NCBI RefSeq assembly: GCF_001456935.1
Contig: NZ_KQ758482.1
Location: 1,096,249 to 1,160,248, forward strand
DNA: 64,000 nt
Source of the DNA: [Bacillus] enclensis
GTDB lineage: Bacteria > Bacillota > Bacilli > Bacillales > Bacillaceae_B
Direction: 5' to 3'
In this document: positions 1 to 9,213 of the stretch, piece after piece
Layout: each line of letters starts with the position of its first letter
Numbering within the stretch: the first letter of the stretch is position 1
Made by a program: the position numbers and the translations under genes
Notes under the pieces: generated by a model
What the model saw: the letters and a program-made list of their open reading frames with translations, nothing else
Told to the model about the DNA's origin: nothing
The model's database searches: none

Positions 1-1094
1 GCAACCGATACGATCCTCCCAAGATTGAGGAACAACTCCCTCACTACGATGTATTCGATCCTCATTTCCGCTGCCTGCCATCCGGTCCCTATCACATCAT
101 AGGTCATGGAAATATAAGGTACCAGCAGGATAGGATAAGCAATGGCGATCGTAGCTGCATAAATGAGCAGCTTTGTATAAGTTACATCAAACACAATCAG
201 GAATATGGCCAGATAAAGAAGCATTCCGCCAAGAAGGATGGCGCGTTTCCGGAACTGTTTCTTAATGACCCTGGAGACGACATAATAGCCGACAAACGCA
301 ATTCCCGAATTGATCAGGCCGAATGTCCCGATGGCAAACTCACTTCCGGTGCTGATAAACACAAAGACGGAAATGATGAATACAAAGGTCCCTTCCCTCA
401 GGCCCTGAAAGAAGTGGGCATTGGTGATCAGCCTCCAGTTATTGTTATGTTTTCTTTCCTCGAATATCCTTACAAACAGATACCGTCCCGAAGCAGGACG
501 TCTCTTCAAGAAAAAGCTTAACAGAACAGCAACGGTAAATAGTGCAAGTGAGATGCCAAACACGATAGTATATCCTTTAAATGAAGCAAATCTTGAAATG
601 ATATAACCGGCAAGAATAGGGCCAAGCATTCCCCCTGCAGATGTCAGGGTCCCCAGGAATCCATTGAAAAAGTCCCTTGTCTCCGGTTCGGTTATTTCGA
701 ATGTCAGCACATTGAAGGCCAGCCAGTAAAAACCATATCCTATCCCCAATAGGGCACCCAGGACAATCAGGAAGTCCTCGGCCGATTCCCCGAAAGACAA
801 TACGGATATGTAGAATACAGCCAAAAAGATAACACCGAACCTCAAGACGATCACCCGGTCCACTTTTTTTGCCAGCCTTCCCGCCAGGATGAATGTCAAC
901 GGTTGAAAAATCACGACGGTCAAGTTGTAAATGCCGAGATCGATAAATTCACCGGACTGTTTCCATAAATAGATATTTACGAATGTATTCGATAACGCGA
1001 TACTAAGTGAATATAAACCGCCAATAAGCAATAACAAGGTAAGGTCTCTTGTTAAATCTATGTCGCCTAAGATCTTTTTAAAGCTGCTCATCAT
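1..1094 (-). CDS. MFS transporter, partial (YqgE-like)
   Basis: The minus strand is open from an ATG at 1094 (a second ATG at 1091) to the left edge, so the C-terminus is cut off by the window. A Shine-Dalgarno AGGGGAG lies 5-8 nt upstream. The translation starts MMSSFKKILGDIDL and shows repeated hydrophobic segments separated by charged loops such as GRLAKKVDR, the layout of a major facilitator. The position next to sodA is where B. subtilis carries yqgE, which supports that orthology. The substrate is unknown. The gene follows the sodA terminator, so it probably has separate transcription or relies on read-through. Confidence 0.75.
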   Translation of the reverse strand, partial: MMSSFKKILGDIDLTRDLTLLLLIGGLYSLSIALSNTFVNIYLWKQSGEFIDLGIYNLTVVIFQPLTFILAGRLAKKVDRVIVLRFGVIFLAVFYISVLSFGESAEDFLIVLGALLGIGYGFYWLAFNVLTFEITEPETRDFFNGFLGTLTSAGGMLGPILAGYIISRFASFKGYTIVFGISLALFTVAVLLSFFLKRRPASGRYLFVRIFEERKHNNNWRLITNAHFFQGLREGTFVFIISVFVFISTGSEFAIGTFGLINSGIAFVGYYVVSRVIKKQFRKRAILLGGMLLYLAIFLIVFDVTYTKLLIYAATIAIAYPILLVPYISMTYDVIGTGWQAAEMRIEYIVVRELFLNLGRIVSV

Positions 1095-1149
1095 TAAAAC
1101 TCCCCTTTTGCGTACCCCTATCTTTTGAAAAAGGGCGGGAAGTTATGCA

Positions 1150-1181
1150 GAAAAAAGAGAGGTTCTAAAAAGAACCTCTCT
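1150..1181 (-). terminator. Intrinsic terminator of sodA
   Basis: An 11-bp perfect stem (AGAGAGGTTCT with its complement) has a 4-nt loop and, read on the minus strand, is followed by a T run. It lies 18 nt past the sodA stop codon. Confidence 0.85.
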
Positions 1182-1198
1182 GCTCAGTTAAATGATAA

Positions 1199-1807
1199 TT
1201 ATTTTGCAGCTGAATAACGCTTAGCCACTTCATCCCAGTTTACTACATTCCAGAATGCACTGATGTAGTCAGGACGACGGTTTTGATAATTCAAGTAGTA
1301 AGCGTGCTCCCAAACGTCAAGTCCAAGGACAGGTGTCTTACCTTCCATCAATGGGCTGTCCTGATTAAGAGTGCTTGTTACTTCCAACTCACCATTGTTA
1401 ACGACTAGCCAAGCCCAGCCTGAACCGAAGCGGGTTGCAGCAGCGTTTGCAAATTCTTCTTTGAATTTGTCAAAGCTTCCGAATTTTGAAGTGATCGCGT
1501 CAGCCAGTTCACCGCTTGGAGCTCCTCCGCCGTTTGGAGAAAGGATCGTCCAGAATAATGAATGGTTAGCGTGTCCCCCGCCATTGTTGCGGACTGCTGT
1601 GCGTGCTCCTTCTGGAACTGCATCCAGGTTGGATACAAGATCTTCGATTGATTTGCTTAGAAGGTCGTCATGTCCTTGAAGGGCATCGTTTACTTTTGTT
1701 ACATATGCGTTATGGTGCTTTGTGTGGTGGATGTTCATTGTTTCCTTGTCGATATGAGGCTCGAGGGCATCATAAGCGTAAGGAAGTTCAGGTAATTTGT
1801 AAGCCAT
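1199..1807 (-). CDS. sodA: Manganese/iron superoxide dismutase
   Basis: This 202-residue enzyme dismutates superoxide in the cytosol. The N-terminal helical domain carries the ligand region [12 protein letters not shown] (His27), then [11 protein letters not shown] (second His near 82), and the C-terminal domain ends with [18 protein letters not shown], holding the Asp and His metal ligands near 164 and 168. The length is the usual family length. Start ATG 1807 is preceded by GGGAGGAATTTTATT. A short hairpin (CCTGAAG / CTTCAGG, 1834-1851) sits in the leader just upstream of the ribosome site. Manganese rather than iron is inferred from similarity to Bacillus SodA; sequence inspection alone cannot prove it. 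Confidence 0.97.
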   Translation of the reverse strand: MAYKLPELPYAYDALEPHIDKETMNIHHTKHHNAYVTKVNDALQGHDDLLSKSIEDLVSNLDAVPEGARTAVRNNGGGHANHSLFWTILSPNGGGAPSGELADAITSKFGSFDKFKEEFANAAATRFGSGWAWLVVNNGELEVTSTLNQDSPLMEGKTPVLGLDVWEHAYYLNYQNRRPDYISAFWNVVNWDEVAKRYSAAK

Positions 1808-1972
1808 AATAAAATTCCTCCCTATGTAAGTTTCCTGAAGATTTCTTCAGGACGTTTCAGTATAAGATTACCAAATCTCCTATATGTGTTCAAATATTTT
1901 GATTGGTTATTCTTACAAGGGTTAAAATGCCCTTTTTTTTAGTATTTAACCAACGATATATTCGGTTTTAAA

Positions 1973-2210
1973 TGGCGCTTTTGATTTCCGTGCAAGACTT
2001 CGCTTTCCGCGGGCGGTTGGTGAGCCTCCTTTGACAAGTGGGTTAACTGTCTAGCTGCAGGTCTTAGAAGCACATGTCATAAGTCAAACCGGCCAAGAAG
2101 GCAAAGAACGCCTTCCAGGCCGATTCGTCTTATGCCACACGCCTCTCTTCAAAGCCCTTCCGCTTTTCGGATAGGAGTCTTCGTCTTGCACTCCAATCAA
2201 CCACTGGAAT
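1973..2210. repeat. Dispersed palindromic repeat, copy 1
   Basis: This gene-free 440-nt gap between yqgC and sodA holds a long imperfect palindrome. Outer arms TTGATT/AATCAA and GTGCAAGAC (1990-1998) / GTCTTGCAC (2183-2191) are complementary. Inside are CGCTTTCCGCGGGCG, GTGAGCCTCC and a nested hairpin GAAGGC/GCCTTC flanked by GGCC/GGCC. Copies 2 and 3 lie near 18233 and 52307. The family resembles intergenic palindromes that are frequent in Bacillaceae genomes. Confidence 0.85.
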
Positions 2211-2248
2211 GAACCAAAACCAATAACAATCTTTAATTCAGACCAAGA

Positions 2249-2727
2249 TTAAAGTACCAAGAAAAAGTAAATCACCATCACAAGCTGTATCAATCCTTTT
2301 GTGAACACGCTTGAGATGAATCCCACCACCGAGCCGATTCCGACTTTAATGGTTTTTTTGAATGAGGATCGGTGGACGATCCATTCTCCGATTATGGCCC
2401 CGAGAAATGGCCCCAGGATGATACCGAAGACCGGTATGATGAATGGGCCGATCAGAAGACCGATTGTACTGCCCATATCCCTGCTTTTGTCCCTCCAAAA
2501 CGTTTGACACCGAATAAATTCGCTAAGTAGTCTGCACCGAATAATAACAGCACAAATAGGACTTGTATAGTCCAAAACAGCCAGTTGAATGGGGAGAAGT
2601 CAAAGAAGACACCATAGAGCAAAAAGCTCGCCAACAGAAATAAAACACTCGGTATGATCGGATAGACAAGTCCGACGAACGCTAAAACCATGAGTACGAT
2701 GATGATCGTCCAATATAACACATCCAT
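2249..2727 (-). pseudogene. yqgC: YqgC-like DUF456 membrane protein, frameshifted
   Basis: Two overlapping reading frames together make one DUF456 protein. Frame one starts at ATG 2727 (good site GGGAGGGTG) with MDVLYWTIIIVLMVLAFVG and runs to GGTKAGIW. The continuation GSTIGLLIGPF... to the stop at 2249 is in another frame. The switch falls in a GGG run (plus-strand CCC 2472-2474): one extra G would restore GIWGSTIGLL, the expected family sequence. The product would have about four membrane segments. In B. subtilis yqgC also precedes sodA. It is either a recent pseudogene or a homopolymer sequencing error. The flanking halves look well preserved, which favours a recent event or an error. Confidence 0.85.
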
Positions 2728-2743
2728 TATTACTGCACCCTCC

Positions 2744-2785
2744 CTTTTAAAAAAAGACTGACTCAAGCTAATTGAGTCAGTCTTT
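2744..2785 (-). terminator. Terminator of the Na/Pi cotransporter gene
   Basis: A 14-bp stem (AAAGACTGACTCAA and its complement, 5-nt loop) lies 17 nt past the stop at 2802 and is followed on the minus strand by a T run. It separates the gene from yqgC. Confidence 0.85.
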
Positions 2786-2801
2786 ACTATGCTTTCTTCT
2801 A

Positions 2802-4430
2802 TTATTCTACACCGAGTACTGCTTCTGCAATATTTACGGCGTGGTCCCCTATACGTTCCAGGTTAGAGATGATATCGACAAATACGATTCCAGCCTGTCC
2901 TGAGCATTTTCCTTCATTCAGTCGAAGGATGTGCTGCTTGCGGAGCTTTCTTTCCATTTTATCGATTTGATCTTCTTTTTCTGCTACTTCACGTGCGATG
3001 TCTGTGTCATTCAGATCGAGTGACGTTAGAGATCTTTCAACAGTATCGATAGTCAAACTGAACATTGTTTCAAGATCCTGCATCGCATCATCCGTGATTT
3101 TCACTTTGTTGGACTGCTGATACTCGATCAGTTCAACGATGTTTTCGAAATGGTCGCCGATCCGCTCTATGTCACGGACAGTGTCCATCAAGATAGAGTG
3201 ACGCTCTGATTCATTTTCAGATAATGAAGAAGAAGACAGATCCACTAAATAATTTGTGATTTTCTTATCCAGGTTATTGATGGCCCCTTCGATTTGATAA
3301 GCAGCCTCTGAATTTTTTGAGCTTTTCGTCTTCAGGAACTCATTTGTCTCCTGCAGACCTTTCACCGCAAATTGACCCATTCGAAGGACTTCTTCCTTGG
3401 CTTGTCCCAATGCGATCGATGGAGACTGCTCAATGAACACTGGATCCAAATGCTTTGAGTTTGAATCGACGAATGTGTCCTGTCCAGGGATCAGTTTCGT
3501 CACGATCACTGCGAGTAAAGCAATGAAAGGGAACTGAATGATTGTATTGGTCACATTGAACGTCCCGTGAGCAAAAGCGATGGTCATTGGATCATTCAGG
3601 TTAAGCTGTGATTGAAGGAACACAATGAATTTTTCAAAAAACGGCAATATGATCAGGAAGATCGTTGAACCGATCAAATTGAACATGACATGAACTGCCG
3701 CTGCCCTTCTGGCTGCAACAGAAGCACCAAGTGCCGCAAGAACGGCGGTGATGGTCGTTCCGATATTGTCACCGAATAAAACCGGCAGAGCTGCCTGTAA
3801 ATCGATCAGGTCAGAACTATAAAGTTCCTGAAGGATACCGATTGTCGCAGATGAACTCTGTACGATCACCGTGAATAAAGTACCGATGACCACTCCAAGG
3901 ATCGGACTTGAACTCATACTGACGGTCAGATCATGGAATGATTCCAATGAACGGAGCGGCTTCATGCCGTCCCCCATCAATTCGAGACCATAGAAGAGCG
4001 CCCCGAAACCGAAAACCAGTTGTCCGATATTCTGGATCTTTTTATTTTTAAAGAAGAACAATAAGATGGTTCCAACTGCAATGATCGGCAGCGCATACGC
4101 ACCAATATCAAAGCCGATGATGAACGCAGTGACGGTTGTCCCGATGTTCGCACCCATGATGACCCCGATTGCCTGTCTGAGCGTCATGAAGCCCGCACTG
4201 ACAAGTCCGACCACGATAACCGTGGTACCACTGCTTGATTGAATCAGGACAGTTACAAAAATACCTGCAAGTACACCCATGAACGGGTTGGTCGTGAACT
4301 TATCAAGAATATCCTTCAGACGTTCACCTGCAGACTTCTGCAGTCCGTCCCCCATGTATTTGATTCCAAAGAGGAAGATCCCCAGTCCACCAAAGAACTG
4401 AAACAGCATCTCTTGCCAATTTAATTCCAT
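2802..4430 (-). CDS. Na+/Pi cotransporter family protein with PhoU-like domain
   Basis: This 542-residue protein has two PNaS transport repeats, each with the signature Gln-Ser-Ser: QSSSGTTVIVVGLVSAG near residue 63 and QSSSATIGILQELY near 191, each followed by a GxNIGTT loop. About eight membrane segments fill residues 1-330. Residues 350-540 are a cytoplasmic helical PhoU-like domain (RMGQFAVKG..., DTVRDIERIGDHFEN, NLERIGDHAVN). It presumably exchanges sodium and phosphate; the ion and direction are inferred from the family. It is monocistronic, with its own terminator. The AT-rich 200-nt leader contains TTTACA-like direct repeats, not enough to call a PhoP box. A shorter relative lacking the PhoU part is at 40209. 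Confidence 0.9.
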   Translation of the reverse strand: MELNWQEMLFQFFGGLGIFLFGIKYMGDGLQKSAGERLKDILDKFTTNPFMGVLAGIFVTVLIQSSSGTTVIVVGLVSAGFMTLRQAIGVIMGANIGTTVTAFIIGFDIGAYALPIIAVGTILLFFFKNKKIQNIGQLVFGFGALFYGLELMGDGMKPLRSLESFHDLTVSMSSSPILGVVIGTLFTVIVQSSSATIGILQELYSSDLIDLQAALPVLFGDNIGTTITAVLAALGASVAARRAAAVHVMFNLIGSTIFLIILPFFEKFIVFLQSQLNLNDPMTIAFAHGTFNVTNTIIQFPFIALLAVIVTKLIPGQDTFVDSNSKHLDPVFIEQSPSIALGQAKEEVLRMGQFAVKGLQETNEFLKTKSSKNSEAAYQIEGAINNLDKKITNYLVDLSSSSLSENESERHSILMDTVRDIERIGDHFENIVELIEYQQSNKVKITDDAMQDLETMFSLTIDTVERSLTSLDLNDTDIAREVAEKEDQIDKMERKLRKQHILRLNEGKCSGQAGIVFVDIISNLERIGDHAVNIAEAVLGVE

Positions 4431-4633
4431 TTTTTCAACCCCTACTTAAATTTTCGACATTAACTAACAAAAACCCCATACCATTTTTAAACTATTTTTG
4501 AGTTTACGTAAATAGATTTCTGTGCAAATTTACAATAGGTTAATAAAAGGGGATTTTTATTACATTTACATTACAAATTATAATAATTATAAATTAATAA
4601 ACACCCGTTTTTCATGGATATATTTATTACTGC

Positions 4634-5839
4634 CTATTCCTTGATGAGATTATTTATTTTTACTTTCCCCCGATGGCCAGCGAGCATGTACAAAAGAATA
4701 TTCACCGCAGAGAATAGAAAGGTAATGATGTACATACCGGTATCATTTTTCATCCACGAAGAGTATGCAATCGGTCCAAGTGCAACTCCATGAAACCTTG
4801 CAGCTCCGTACATACTTACCACAAACCCTCTCTCTCCTTCCTCCACACTTCCGGTAATGAATGTGTTAAGTACGGGAAGGATCAACCCTAATCCTCCGAA
4901 ACATGCGGTGAGGAGGAAAAGGAGCGCACTCAATGAGTGAAAGAATACCAATATACCCAGCGGGACACTCATCAATCCCAATCCCCATTTTATGTAGTAC
5001 CATCCCCGTTCTTCATCCGTCTTAATCCTTTTTCCGCTCCAAAAGGAAGAAATCGTCATGGCTCCCAGCGGGAACATAAATGTAAATCCTTTAAAAAAGC
5101 CGTCGATGTGAAAAGTATTTTCAATATGGTAGGAAAGGAAGAACAGGATGCCGAATAATAGGAATAAGCCTATTCCGCCTATCGCATATAGAGGGAGAAA
5201 CAATTTCCATTTCGTCATCATTACAGATGCAAGATCCCTTGCATACTTTTTCACTCCCTGTGTATGTTTTTTTTCATTGATAAGCTCCAAGCTGCTTTTC
5301 AGACCAAAGAGAATCGCTAGACAAAGAAGGGGAAAAACCCAAAATGCATGATTCCAGGTCAGGAAAATTGTCAGGCCCGCACCGATAATCGGGGCCAACA
5401 CCTTTCCCATGCCGTTAAATACTTCCAGTGCCCCCAAAACTTTGGATCGCTCTTCACCATTGTAAAGATCACCTGCCAACGCGATCGCCAGCGGCGCAGT
5501 GCCGGCAGCCCCAACCCCCTGAAGCCCCCTTCCTCCCATGAATAGGAAAGCCGGGTCTTTCAGCCATACACTCACGGCACATAAAATACTTCCAGCCAAG
5601 ATGGTCCATAACGAATATCTGATCAGGCGATTACGCCCGAACCTGTCTGATAAGAAACCTATGAACGGAATGCAGACTGCTGCAGGAATTGTAAATGAAC
5701 TTAATATCCATCCAGACCACCTTTCATCGATATCAAGCCCCTTCTCAATGCTCGGCAGAATGGGGATCAGCATGGAGTTGCCGAGTACCATGAGAACCGG
5801 AAGCAATCCGATCACGGTAACCAGTTTTTTGTTCGTCAT
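4634..5839 (-). CDS. MFS transporter (DHA1-type drug/metabolite exporter)
   Basis: The 401-residue protein has about 12 membrane segments and the MFS motif A loop GFLSDRFGRNRLIRYS between segments 2 and 3, plus a motif-C-like stretch GMGKVLAPIIGAGL near residue 150. It fits the 12-segment DHA1 exporter class, but the substrate cannot be read from the sequence. Start ATG 5839 has AAAGGAGACAAAGGCA upstream. It is divergent from yqfZ with only 44 nt between starts, so the promoters must overlap the opposing gene. I do not recognise a specific ortholog. Confidence 0.85.
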   Translation of the reverse strand: MTNKKLVTVIGLLPVLMVLGNSMLIPILPSIEKGLDIDERWSGWILSSFTIPAAVCIPFIGFLSDRFGRNRLIRYSLWTILAGSILCAVSVWLKDPAFLFMGGRGLQGVGAAGTAPLAIALAGDLYNGEERSKVLGALEVFNGMGKVLAPIIGAGLTIFLTWNHAFWVFPLLCLAILFGLKSSLELINEKKHTQGVKKYARDLASVMMTKWKLFLPLYAIGGIGLFLLFGILFFLSYHIENTFHIDGFFKGFTFMFPLGAMTISSFWSGKRIKTDEERGWYYIKWGLGLMSVPLGILVFFHSLSALLFLLTACFGGLGLILPVLNTFITGSVEEGERGFVVSMYGAARFHGVALGPIAYSSWMKNDTGMYIITFLFSAVNILLYMLAGHRGKVKINNLIKE

Positions 5840-5883
5840 TGCCTTTGTCTCCTTTACCCAACTTCATTTACAGGAGGTTCATT

Positions 5884-6252
5884 ATGAAACGGATGTTTAT
5901 TTTCTTCGGTATTATCATTCTTCTTTACAGCGTCTATTATGATTTAAATAAGGGTACTTTAAATTTATTAACCGAAAAACATTCCACCGTTGTAACCGCC
6001 CGCCCGCAGAAAATGGAGAAAGAAGATGTTGAATCTGTGCCCCTGCCCTCCGGACCCGATGTATCCCAAAAGTATGTCGAAAAGGAAATCAAACCAGGCG
6101 ACACTGTGTTAAGCCTCGTAGAAGAATCACTGCAGGGCAGGCTGCCCGTCTCCATCGAACAGGTCGTCTCGGACTTTGAAGAGCTGAATGACACCACGCC
6201 GGGTAAGATCCAGATAGGCAGGACGTATAAAATTCCTCTATATGCCGACTGA
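5884..6252 (+). CDS. yqfZ: LysM-domain protein YqfZ
   Basis: This 122-residue protein has an N-terminal membrane anchor or signal (MKRMFIFFGIIILLYSVYY), a short linker, and a C-terminal LysM-type domain (EIKPGDTVLSLVEES ... LNDTTPGKIQIGRTYKIPLY) that would bind peptidoglycan. Start ATG 5884 follows AGGAGGTTCATT; an upstream in-frame start lacks a ribosome site. It sits directly before ispG, as in B. subtilis. The function is unknown; cell-wall or spore-envelope localisation is inferred from the LysM domain. Confidence 0.85.
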   Translation: MKRMFIFFGIIILLYSVYYDLNKGTLNLLTEKHSTVVTARPQKMEKEDVESVPLPSGPDVSQKYVEKEIKPGDTVLSLVEESLQGRLPVSIEQVVSDFEELNDTTPGKIQIGRTYKIPLYAD

Positions 6253-6278
6253 CTTCTTCACTGCAGTACACCTAATTC

Positions 6279-6308
6279 TTGTCAATTGATGCAAAACACT
6301 GTTACAAT
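6279..6308 (+). promoter_or_regulatory. Candidate sigma-A promoter of ispG
   Basis: TTGTCA (6279-6284), 18-nt spacer, TACAAT (6303-6308), about 55 nt upstream of the ispG start. A TATAAT at 6328-6333 lacks a good -35. Confidence 0.5.
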
Positions 6309-6366
6309 GGCTTCGTATTATTTATAATGTATAGTTGAAGAACCTTTCTAAAGGAGCGAATTACAC

Positions 6367-7485
6367 TTGAGTGAAATTATACATCGTTCAAAAACACGTC
6401 CAGTAAAAGTCGGGGACTTAACAATCGGCGGAAACAACGAATTAGTTATACAGAGCATGACGACCACCAAGACTCATGACGTTGAAGCGACAGTAAAGGA
6501 AATTCACCGTCTTGAGGAAGCAGGATGCCAGGTTGTCCGGGTTGCGTGCCCAGATGAGCGGGCGGCAAATGCCATCGCTGATATCAAGAAACAGATCAAC
6601 ATTCCGTTAGTCGTGGATATCCATTTTGATTACAAGCTTGCCTTGAAAGCGATCGAAGGCGGAGCGGATAAGATCCGGATCAATCCGGGGAATATCGGAC
6701 GCCGCGAAAAAGTGGAAGCAGTCGTAAAGGCTGCGAAGGAAAAAGGCATCCCTATCCGTATCGGGGTGAATGCGGGAAGCCTGGAAAGAAAAATTCTTGA
6801 GAAATATGGCTATCCAACAGCCGACGGCATGGTTGAGAGTGCGCTTCATCATATCAAGATCCTTGAGGACCTTGATTTTCACGACATCATCGTTTCAATG
6901 AAGGCATCAGATGTCAATTTAGCCATTGAAGCTTATACGAAAGCCGCTCAGGCGTTTGACTACCCTCTTCACCTTGGGATCACGGAGTCCGGAACGTTAT
7001 TTGCCGGAACCGTAAAAAGTGCGGCAGGTCTCGGAGCCATCCTCAGCCTCGGAATTGGTAACACGTTAAGGATCTCCCTGAGTGCCGATCCTGTGGAGGA
7101 AGTGAAGGTTGCCCGCGAGCTGTTGAAATCTTTCGGTCTCGCTTCAAATGCGGCAACATTGATTTCATGTCCTACATGCGGCCGTATCGAAATCGACCTG
7201 ATTTCAATCGCCAATGAAGTCGAAGAATACATCCAGACCATTAAAGCACCAATCAAGGTCGCAGTGCTCGGCTGCGCGGTCAATGGACCTGGTGAAGCCC
7301 GCGAAGCGGATATCGGGATTGCCGGTGCACGCGGGGAAGGTCTCTTATTCCGTAAAGGAAAAACCGTCCGGAAAGTTCCTGAGGAAACAATGGTCGAAGA
7401 ATTGAAAAAGGAAATCGACAAGATTGCACAGGAATACTACGATAAGCAAGAAGCAGAGAAGAAAGAAAAAGAAGGACAATTATAA
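6367..7485 (+). CDS. ispG: 4-hydroxy-3-methylbut-2-en-1-yl diphosphate synthase (flavodoxin)
   Basis: IspG carries out the penultimate MEP-pathway step, reductively converting MEcPP to HMBPP with a [4Fe-4S] cluster. The 372-residue sequence has the TIM-barrel part ([17 protein letters not shown]..., [18 protein letters not shown]) and the C-terminal cluster-binding part with ISCPTCGR (two Cys) and [10 protein letters not shown] (third Cys and Glu). The start is TTG 6367, with AAAGGAG 10 nt upstream; no better start exists. The C-terminus is a charged Lys/Glu tail. The last pathway enzyme, ispH, is 7 kb away in the same direction. Confidence 0.97.
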   Translation: MSEIIHRSKTRPVKVGDLTIGGNNELVIQSMTTTKTHDVEATVKEIHRLEEAGCQVVRVACPDERAANAIADIKKQINIPLVVDIHFDYKLALKAIEGGADKIRINPGNIGRREKVEAVVKAAKEKGIPIRIGVNAGSLERKILEKYGYPTADGMVESALHHIKILEDLDFHDIIVSMKASDVNLAIEAYTKAAQAFDYPLHLGITESGTLFAGTVKSAAGLGAILSLGIGNTLRISLSADPVEEVKVARELLKSFGLASNAATLISCPTCGRIEIDLISIANEVEEYIQTIKAPIKVAVLGCAVNGPGEAREADIGIAGARGEGLLFRKGKTVRKVPEETMVEELKKEIDKIAQEYYDKQEAEKKEKEGQL

Positions 7486-7545
7486 AGAAAAGCTCCAGCG
7501 CCTTGTTCAGCCCCCATTTGTTTCACGGGCCCGGCGCTTCATTAA
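7486..7545. repeat. Degenerate relic of the CGCC-type dispersed repeat
   Basis: AGCTCCAGCGCC followed by TTGTTCAGCCCC resembles both ends of the complete element at 59097-59217 (GTGCCTTGATCAGCCCC ... GGCGCTGGAGCT). It appears to be a shortened or rearranged copy directly after the ispG stop. Confidence 0.5.
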
Positions 7546-7550
7546 AGCAA

Positions 7551-7578
7551 AGAGGACTGATCACTCAGTCCTCTTTTT
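7551..7578 (+). terminator. Terminator of ispG
   Basis: A 10-bp stem AGAGGACTGA / TCAGTCCTCT with TCAC loop is followed by TTTTT. A second, AT-rich perfect inverted repeat (ACTTTTTTAAAA, 7579-7590, and its complement, 7600-7611) lies between it and the convergent yqfX and may end that transcript. Confidence 0.85.
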
Positions 7579-7618
7579 ACTTTTTTAAAACGCTCCCCAT
7601 TTTAAAAAAGTGATTTAT

Positions 7619-7984
7619 TTAAAAGAAGGGCAGTACAAACAGTCCAACGATGATTGATACTGCGCCTATCCCTATTGCCCATGCCCCAAGAGTTTCTGCT
7701 CCCCGCCTTCTGGCAACGAATCCGAGTACAATCCCGGCCGCCCCCATGATGACTGGGAGAATGAAAAGGGAAAGAATAGATAGTGCAAGTGCCGAGTATC
7801 CGAGCACCCGCCCTGAAGTCGTGCTTTCCTCTGCTGCATCTTCCTCAAAATCGCGGCTTACGTTTACCGGCGCAGCGATTTCTGCAGCCGTTTCTTCATT
7901 GAATTCCTGGTCTCTGTCCAAAATTTCCGGATTGTCGTAATATACGTCGATCTCTTCACGATCTCGATGTCGTTCATCTGCCAT
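7619..7984 (-). CDS. yqfX: YqfX-like membrane protein (DUF4190-type)
   Basis: A 121-residue protein with an acidic N-terminal half (MADERHRDREEIDVYYDNPE) and two C-terminal membrane segments (ALALSILSLFILPVIMGAAG and a second ending at the C-terminus) separated by ARRRGAETLG, the DUF4190 pattern. Start ATG 7984 has GTGAGGGA upstream; an in-frame start five codons earlier does not. The yqfW-yqfX-ispG neighbourhood matches B. subtilis. The function is unknown. Confidence 0.8.
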   Translation of the reverse strand: MADERHRDREEIDVYYDNPEILDRDQEFNEETAAEIAAPVNVSRDFEEDAAEESTTSGRVLGYSALALSILSLFILPVIMGAAGIVLGFVARRRGAETLGAWAIGIGAVSIIVGLFVLPFF

Positions 7985-8170
7985 ACAGCAATCCCTCACT
8001 TTCGATGTTTGGGAGCCTTCTTATTGTTTGTCACGGACTGTATTTTACTATGCTAATGTTTGTCATTTATGTAAGATGTACTTTTCTGCATCGAGCAAAA
8101 CTTAGCCTTATGGGATAAGCTGTTATGTGTTACACTTGAATAAGTTTGGATAAGAGGAGCATGATAACGC

Positions 8171-8740
8171 ATGAAACGCTTTGGAATTGATATAGACGGC
8201 ACTGTAACGTCTCCGGAATCTTTACTGCCTCATATAAATGATTTCTTCAATTTAAATCTTACTTTAAATGATATAACTCAATACGAACTGACTAAAGTAC
8301 TTGATATTTCCCCGGAAGTCTTCGGCAATTGGTTCAAAGAAGCTGAACCGCTTATTTATAAGCAGTCACCGCTCGCTTCAGGGGCAAAGAAAATCCTTGA
8401 TGACTGGAAAGAACATCACGAACTGTACTTCATAAGCGCCCGTCCATCAGAGCTTCTTCAATTGACCAAAGAATGGTTTGATGCAAAGGACTTGATGTAT
8501 CATCATATTGAATTGATCGGTTCTCATAATAAAATTGCAACCGCACAGAAACACGATGTCGACATCTTTTTTGAAGACAAGCATGACAATGCAGTCATGA
8601 TCAATGAGGAGTTGAACATCCCTGTCATCCTCTTCAATACCCCTTATAACCAAACGGCCATCCCTGAAGGGGTCATACGCGTGAATGACTGGATGGAAGC
8701 CAATCATTGGGTTCAAAATTGGCTCCGCAATAGTAAATAA
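8171..8740 (+). CDS. yqfW: HAD-family 5' nucleotidase YqfW
   Basis: This 189-residue protein opens with the HAD motif I FGIDIDGTVTS (nucleophile Asp and acid/base Asp), shows motif II in LYFISARPSE and motif III/IV in the FFEDKHDNA region, and has a helical cap in between. This matches the small cytosolic 5'(3')-deoxyribonucleotidase group (NT5C family). The likely role is nucleotide dephosphorylation or housecleaning. Start ATG 8171 follows AAGAGGAGCATGATAACGC. It ends at a terminator shared with the convergent zur operon. Confidence 0.85.
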   Translation: MKRFGIDIDGTVTSPESLLPHINDFFNLNLTLNDITQYELTKVLDISPEVFGNWFKEAEPLIYKQSPLASGAKKILDDWKEHHELYFISARPSELLQLTKEWFDAKDLMYHHIELIGSHNKIATAQKHDVDIFFEDKHDNAVMINEELNIPVILFNTPYNQTAIPEGVIRVNDWMEANHWVQNWLRNSK

Positions 8741-8741
8741 T

Positions 8742-8781
8742 AAAAAAGCCTTGGACACTACTAATTGTCCAAGGCTTTTTT
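8742..8781. terminator. Bidirectional terminator between yqfW and zur
   Basis: A 16-bp stem (AAAAAAGCCTTGGACA and complement, 8-nt loop) has A and T runs on both sides, so it works for yqfW (+) and for znuC-znuB-zur (-). Confidence 0.9.
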
Positions 8782-8793
8782 TATGATTACAGA

Positions 8794-9210
8794 TCACTGG
8801 CACTGGGGGCACTTTCCGTAAATTTCAAATTTATGGCCTGAAATATCATAACCTGTTTCTTCAATGCTCTCTTTAAGTGCATCCATCGGGCATGTGTGAA
8901 TTTCCTTAGTTTTGCCGCAGTCCATGCAAATGAAATGGTGGTGGTGATGGCTGCTTTCACAGGTAAACCTGAAATGCCTTTCCCCTGATAACTCTGTTTC
9001 TTCAAGGATCCCGAGTTCGACAAATAAACTTAAATTTCTATAGATGGTGTCAAAACTCAAGGATGGATAGTCACTTTTCATATGTTCCAGGACATCCTTC
9101 GCCGTAAGATATTTATTGGAATCGGAAAACAGTTGAAGCAGTTCCTGTCTTTTGCCCGTATGTTTATATCCTTCAGATTTTAAAAGGTCCATTGCTTGAG
9201 TTACATTCAT
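8794..9210 (-). CDS. zur: Zinc uptake repressor, Fur family
   Basis: This 138-residue regulator has an N-terminal winged helix (recognition helix around [11 protein letters not shown], residues 53-63) and a C-terminal dimer domain with [20 protein letters not shown] and a terminal CPQC. The paired CxxC motifs form the structural zinc site; the histidines contribute to the sensory site. Similarity to B. subtilis Zur is high throughout. It is the last gene of the znuC-znuB-zur operon, 3 nt after znuB, so it would repress its own operon through the box at 10872-10892. Confidence 0.95.
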   Translation of the reverse strand: MNVTQAMDLLKSEGYKHTGKRQELLQLFSDSNKYLTAKDVLEHMKSDYPSLSFDTIYRNLSLFVELGILEETELSGERHFRFTCESSHHHHHFICMDCGKTKEIHTCPMDALKESIEETGYDISGHKFEIYGKCPQCQ

Positions 9211-9213
9211 TTT

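Noticed and set aside
1917..1941. AAGGG ... CCCTTTTTTTT, a terminator-like sequence on the plus strand upstream of sodA
   Set aside because: The stem is only 5 bp and no plus-strand gene precedes it.
4440..4633. Possible PhoP box upstream of the 542-residue Na/Pi protein (TTTACA-like repeats)
   Set aside because: The region is very AT-rich and the repeats lack the regular spacing and orientation expected for PhoP boxes.
8900..8960. His-rich run in Zur considered as an artefact or tag
   Set aside because: The HHHHH stretch followed by CxxC is normal for Bacillus Zur proteins.
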